From contig JACGWO010000002.1 of assembly GCA_034509735.1 (NCBI GenBank), forward strand, positions 24,847,636-24,911,635: a stretch of 64,000 bases of DNA, written 5' to 3'. Origin of the DNA: Sesamum alatum (Eukaryota > Streptophyta > Magnoliopsida > Lamiales > Pedaliaceae). The translations under genes were made by a program, and so were the position numbers. Of this stretch, positions 59,256 through 64,000 are shown in pieces. Within the stretch, counting starts at the first letter, position 1. Each line of letters begins with the position of its first letter. Below the pieces are notes generated by a model. That model searched no databases. It saw only the letters and a list, made by a program, of their open reading frames with translations, and was not told where the DNA came from.

Positions 59256-59614
59256 TCACAATATATATATAAAACAGAAAATAATAAGCAGAGTGAAGTA
59301 ATATTTTGGTTAAGTCTCAGTCTTTAGTCCTTAACCTCTCCCACTATTTCTACGAAAATACGGTACTCTCAAACGTTGTTTTCGGGAAATCCTTTCCTAG
59401 TGGGCTCGGATCCACAGCGATCTCCCCCATACCCCGCTTTTACGATTCGCATGGGAAAAGAACCTGTGGGAGGTATTCCATACCATTCTCATTCCACAAG
59501 ATTCCCAAGATAATTGCCTCACCCTTTCACGTGATCCCGAGGACTCCAAGCGAATCACGTTATTCGGGCGTTAGACCCGACCCAATCAACCGATTCATAG
59601 ACTCACTGCTACCT

Positions 59615-59710
59615 CCACGACTCGTGAGACAGGTAACAGCAGTCTACTCATCGTTCATGACAAAGTGCAGCTTCTTTTAAGCACGATAGTCGTGCCACGA
59701 CTCGTGAGAC
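59615..59710 (-). other. C paired palindrome hairpins in leader
   Basis: Both 16-base cores are perfect. The core at 59615-59630 has arms pairing TACCT with AGGTA and CTGC with GCAG. The one at 59695-59710 has arms with ATAG facing CTAT. Spacing is 80 bases. Confidence 0.75.
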
Positions 59711-61146
59711 CATGCTATTGACCTAAAAGATCTTCCTCACTTTTGCCGTGGATGGAAGGCTTGGACAGACTCCCAGATTCCTAGTCCATTTATTAAGGGT
59801 CTATATTTAACTTGGTTCAACCAAGTGAGAGTTTTGATAGAACGAGACCTCATCACATATTAAGTATTGCATTGCTTGCGTTATGGAAGAAATATTCTAA
59901 GCGTGAATGTAACCATACATAAAGCATATAGAATAATCATAAGTATATAATACGCATCGCATGCAAAATAAAGCCTAGCACGCCCCTGTAGGATGATCAC
60001 AAGCCCAAACCTATGCGACCCACTGAGCCGGTAGTGGATCTATGGTCAATCTAAAGGTAGGCCCTATGCTATTACAAGTTTTAATAACCCATTACATGCA
60101 ATGGGCCTTGTAAGTACTCTTTATCTTCTTAGGCTCTCCATCTTGGGCCTACACCGGGCTTCTTCTCCATGGATTCTCTGTGGGCCATCTGATGGCAACC
60201 TCCATGGGCCTCCAACACCTTGGGTTTGTCTTCTCTTGCAGCTTTTATTTGCAAAAAATAAAAACCTCACCACTAATTCTACTCTCATTACATCATAAAA
60301 TAAGAAACCCCAATTAAACATTTGGGGGGAGTACCTGAGGAGGGAGAAAGAAAGCCTTATTATTCTAAGGCCACTAGAAGAGGGAGAGAGGAAAATAAAG
60401 AGGCACACAGGCCACAACCCAACAAATAAATGTAAATAAACCATACATGCGGTCTAGGGGCTTTGTGATCATCCTTTGTCAAATCAATTAACACAAATAG
60501 CACAAATACATATCCACGTAAAATATGCTATACCAACATCCATGATAATCCATACCATAAAATAAATGCAGAAACTACATGTAAAATATTCACACCAAAC
60601 ATTGGATAATAGTGCAACCTATGCACAACGATTTTTGTTGGAAAAACCTTTTCCAGAATTAACAAGGCAATATTAATTCTTTGAAATATAAAAATCTCAA
60701 CCAAAATTAAAATGCCCCAAGTTAATTAATTCAAAAAAATTCCCAGAATTATACAGAAAAATCAAATTTTCTGAAACACAAAAATCAACAATTCAAGAAT
60801 ATGCCCATTTATTCAAGAATTCCAAAATCCAACAATTTGTGCAATATCAATACATGTCAAGATCTACTCATACTCAAGCCATAAAATAACCATGATGTCC
60901 AACATCATAAAACGCAGAAATTATTGCGAAATTTCACATATGAATTTTGATCATTGGTGCAACCATTGCAAAAATTAAATCTTGTTAGGAAACCCTTTCC
61001 TCATCAACCAAGCAATATTTATTTTAGGAAATTCCAAATCTCAAAAATAAATATTTTAAGTCAACGGGTTCAGAATAATGCAGAAAATATCATAAAAATA
61101 ATTCAGTAAAAACAGTTTTGAAAAACGAGCCAAAAACGGGAGAAAA

Positions 61147-61300
61147 CGAAAACGGCACAGCCGACCGGCCAGGCGCGCGCGCGGCCGGCACAGCGCGCGC
61201 GCTGTCCGCGCACGCTGGGCGCGCAGGCCCCTGCCTGCACGCGTGCCCGGTCGCGCCCCTGTGCGCGCGGCCAGCGTGCTGCTGCTGCCGGTTCGCCGTT
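61147..61300 (-). repeat. C leader GC-rich block
   Basis: CpG-dense GCGCGC stretch, shorter than in family A, at the equivalent place in the leader. Confidence 0.7.
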
Positions 61301-61524
61301 TTTCACTCTTTTTCGACTTTTTCATGCTATTTTCTGAACCACAAGATAAATTCAACCCTAAAACATGTATTAACACATTCAAGAAAACCAAGATCCAAAA
61401 TCCCATGCAAAATTAAACGCCAATAAATATCTACGATAAACATGCTATAAACGTAAATTAAAACACGTTTATCATGCTTAAACGCACATAGCACATAGAA
61501 TTCTAGGCCTATACACCGAACCGG

Positions 61525-61536
61525 GCTCTGATACCA
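61525..61536 (-). other. C primer binding site
   Basis: GCTCTGATACCA on the plus strand (TGGTATCAGAGC minus), one base from the 5' LTR; intact. Confidence 0.94.
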
Positions 61537-61537
61537 G

Positions 61538-63778
61538 TGAAAGGTTGTGTGGATCGGCCCGGGAGATTAACGCGAATAGCGGAAGCGCGAAATAGTGCGT
61601 AATAAAAATTACAAAGCATAATTAAATGGAATTTAAATCATGCATAACATACATAATCGAATCAAGGGGTGTGCCCTTGATTCTCCCGGGCGTTCGGTGT
61701 ATCTCATGTTCAATAAAACACAACATGGAGGCCATAGAATTGAAACCGAAAAACGAAATTAAAAAACCTACCCGGTTGTAGTTTTGTCTTCGTTTCAGCT
61801 ACATGCATTGTTCCCCGTTTTGCACCAAGATCTCAAATAAGAGACCCTCTAAATCATCTCACTCGCTCCACCGGAAAGCAAACAACCCTTGTGCTAGCAA
61901 GAAATTATTTTGGGGAGAAGAGACATCGATACACGCTATGAATTAACGCAATCAATGTCTCTTATGTTCTTAACTTGAATAAAATCAAGAAGAACAAGGT
62001 AGAATTCTTGGAGAGAAGAAAGAGGGGTGGACGAAAATCTTGAGAGAGATGAGAGATGAGAGTTGTAGAGAATACTAGGTGTGAGTGTGTGGTTTTTTGA
62101 GTACTTATAGAAGATGGAAGTTCCTATTCCTTCTCAAACTCTTCCAAAGAGACACACTTTGACTAGGATTTTGACCTAGTCAAATCCTAGTCACATTAGG
62201 CTTTGATTAAGTCAAATTAATCATGGCCCTTCATCTCATCATTCTCTAGATCAAATCTTGTTCATCCATTTTGATGGGCTTTATGGAATGGGCCTATTTA
62301 ATTCTAAATTAAATATTCCCATGGACTTTATATTAAATCATAATTAATATACTAAACCCATTAATTAATTAATGGAAAGGACTTATTTAATTCTAAATTA
62401 AATTGTCCCATGGACTTTATATTAAATCCTATTTAATATACCAAGCCCATTAATTAATTCCATAGAGTGGGATTATTTTATTCTAAATTAAATAGTCCCA
62501 TGGACTTTATATTAAATCCTATTTAATATACCAAGCCCACTAATTAATTAATTCACCCTTTTAATCTAATTAAAAGGAAAGCCCATGCTTTATAAAATTC
62601 ATAAATCTAATTTATGAACTCAAGCCCGATTATTCCAAATAATTCATCGAGGCTTGAATCTCCAAGAAGTATAATTTCATTCCATTAAATTAAACATTCT
62701 CCCGGAATTAATTTCAAATTAATTCCCTTTCATTTGGTGTAGCGAGTGTGACTCTTTAGGTTCACCTTTCAGCTAGACTTGGACCTACTTCTTGTTATTT
62801 CATAACCAAAGTAGTCCGTTACCATGGGTGGCCATCTAGCAACGGTCCATGGCACTAGAGACTAGGTGAATTTATGGTGTGAACATTTAGGCTCCGAGTT
62901 ATATGCAGGTGCGGTCCTACCGACGCTCGATACGTACGGGTACGGTCCTACTGTCGCCTGTCTCCCGGCCTTTAGTCTAGGGGTCGGTTCCCATTCTTGA
63001 CTAGGCAACTATGCATAATGCTCGAAATAGGTTTAACTCGACGTAGGAAATCCTTTCCCACTACATCAAGTGCTATGGCCATAGACTTTGTGAGTCTAAA
63101 CCATCTCCGAGCGCATAGGAGATCTTGCTGTCATATCCTTTGACAGGGGACAGATCCTATCTTGGAATTCACCGTTCTTACATACTCCGACTGCACTGGA
63201 CGAGGCTTATGATGACCATGTGATATAATCGGTCAAATTTCACTAGATCCAAGATACAGCCTTAGTATGTAGGGGACTGCCGTGATCCTCAAGTCCGAGG
63301 ACTAATCCCATACTATCGGAACCGGGAATACGAGTCATACCGACCAAGCCCGTGTAGCTTCCATATGACGATTCCCGCGAGTCACCTCAGTCAGCCGCTC
63401 CCCAGCAGGCCGACCCACTAACACTGCTTAGACGATCCTCGTCATCCGTCGATGAAACACGACAGCAGATGCTTAGTGCAAGTCTCAAATGGATTCTCGA
63501 TGCCCTGTCTCGAGATTCCTTTGACTTGGAGTATTTCAAACTGATTCGGTGAAACTGATTTCATGAACCTACCTCCAAGCGTAGTTCCAATTTCCCGAAA
63601 TGTTATTTCAGTCTGTGGGCGTTTGTTGTGACATCGTAACGATGGAAGCAGTAAGTACAACAAACTCATGCCTATGAATCCTTACTACATTCATTAACAT
63701 AATATTACTTGTTCACAGATTGACGAATGGTTCTCAGAACAGCCAATCCCATTGACTTTCTGGTCACCTATTCTAACA
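61538..63778 (-). repeat. C 5' LTR (2241 bp)
   Basis: Pairs with 21610-23833; differences by eye are scattered substitutions and a few short indels. It has the palindrome CTATGGCCATAG near 63074-63085. It ends (minus-strand start) TGTTAGAATAGG beside the TAGTA duplication. Confidence 0.95.
62103..62217 (-). promoter_or_regulatory. C 5' LTR W-boxes and TATA-like box
   Basis: Four or more TTGACY cores (62158-62217, both strands) lie upstream, in the minus-strand sense, of CTATAAGT (62103-62110). The layout is like the family-A promoter. Confidence 0.6.
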
Positions 63779-63783
63779 TAGTA

Positions 63784-64000
63784 GTCATGTTAGGATTGTA
63801 CTGAATGACTGTTTCTATGTACCTAGCATGATTAAAAGTATTGTTTCCATCCCGTTCCTTGGTAAGGAGGGATATGTATTTACCTTCAATAAAAACGGTT
63901 TTTCCATTGTTAAAGATGGTATTTCTCATCTGCTTGGTACATTGGTCAACGGTCTGTACATACTTCAACAGTCTAATTGGATTATGACTGCAGAACACAA
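63784..64000 (+). pseudogene. B3 protease-integrase linker, continuing off the edge
   Basis: Reading continues from 21609. The visible segment includes VPSMIKSIVSIPF and HLLGTLVNGLYILQQ, the same linker found in B1 (5790-6053) and A1. It stays open to the window end, where the integrase zinc finger should begin. Confidence 0.92.

Larger units (their letters stand above)
59256..61524 (-). other. C 5' leader
   Basis: 2.27 kb without a gene. Despite decayed coding, the leader keeps the triloop hairpins (59472-59484, 59487-59501), both palindrome cores without a mismatch (59615-59630 and 59695-59710), the CCACTG-type hairpin near 60019-60036 and a short GC-rich block (61147-61300). The first core is 455 bases from the gag ATG. 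Sequence between these is only loosely related to A. Confidence 0.82.
21610..63778 (-). mobile_element. Copia element C with all nested inserts (42 kb block)
   Basis: Minus-strand family-C element flanked by TAGTA (21605-21609, 63779-63783). Its own pieces are the 3' LTR 21610-23833, internal 23834-24442, 52525-53598, 55811-56630 and 58637-61537, and the 5' LTR 61538-63778. They total about 9.87 kb, close to the size of A3. Three insertions (A1, B5, A5) separate the pieces, each with its own five-base duplication. The coding parts are heavily decayed while the LTR pair is still very similar by eye. Confidence 0.94.
16543..64000 (+). mobile_element. Copia element B3, split by the C block and leaving the window
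   Basis: The complete 5' LTR, intact primer site, long leader, gag and start of protease lie at 16543-21609. The protease-integrase linker resumes at 63784 and runs off the right edge. Between them sits the whole C element with its inserts, flanked by TAGTA at 21605-21609 and 63779-63783. Removing the block and one copy of the duplication leaves one uninterrupted reading frame across the site. The 3' LTR must lie beyond 64000. Confidence 0.93.

Noticed and set aside
1..64000. CRISPR array, operon, phage or bacterial genes
   Set aside because: No regular short spacer array, no ribosome-binding-site-led gene runs; all coding is plant retroelement pol, gag or LINE.
1..64000. Host plant gene captured between the elements
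   Set aside because: Every interval over 300 bases could be assigned to LINE, LTR, leader, gag or pol by internal comparison; no leftover exon-like sequence was found.

Overview
This window looks like repeat-rich (probably heterochromatic) nuclear DNA of a flowering plant. It holds no host gene that I can support. Essentially every base can be assigned to a pile of nested retrotransposons: one plant L1-type LINE as the oldest layer, and Ty1/copia LTR elements of at least four related LTR families, called here A, B, C and D. Evidence for a plant: copia polyproteins in Gag-PR-IN-RT-RNaseH order, a primer site complementary to initiator tRNA-Met (TGGTATCAGAGC), a LINE with a DUF4283/zinc-knuckle ORF1, plant-type TATA boxes and W-box (TTGACY) clusters in the LTRs. 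Family and element names are my own labels; no database was searched.

Layout. 1-1005 and 11265-12559 are pieces of the LINE. It is split at the endonuclease by copia element B1 (1006-11259, minus, target duplication ATCAT) and at the reverse transcriptase by the D-family LTR fragment that starts at 12560. B1 itself carries an A-family insert (6936-10430, duplication TCCTT). A 5'-clipped B element (B2, 13577-16542) runs directly into a second B element (B3) in the same orientation, whose 5' LTR is 16543-18770. B3 is interrupted after its protease start by a 42-kb block (21610-63778) and resumes at 63784 to the window edge. That block is one C-family element on the minus strand (duplication TAGTA on both sides). 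It was itself invaded by A1 (24443-52519, minus, GGGGA), a solo B LTR (53599-55805, TTTTG) and a solo A LTR (56631-58631, GATGT). A1 in turn holds A2 (24551-31514, plus, CTCAA), a B fragment (B4, 39119-41385, minus) and a near-complete A3 (42182-52078, plus, AAGGT).

Subtracting the inserts leaves C with about 9.87 kb, close to the 9.90 kb of A3, which supports the reconstruction. Stratigraphy by nesting is B3, then C, then A1, then A2, A3 and B4, so family B was active both before C and after A1. All coding regions are broken by stops, frameshifts or deletions, so no autonomous element is visible here; the mobilising copies would have to be elsewhere.

The most interesting signals are cis elements shared by families whose LTRs have otherwise diverged. 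In the long 5' leader there is a pair of hairpins about 80 nt apart, each with the core GTCTCACGAGTCGTGG, whose outer stems change in a compensatory way between families. Two further triloop hairpins upstream of gag do the same. In the LTRs there is a 12-bp palindrome whose two arms have changed together between families (CTGTGGCCACAG versus CTATGGCCATAG). Large GC-rich hairpin blocks and W-box clusters complete the picture.
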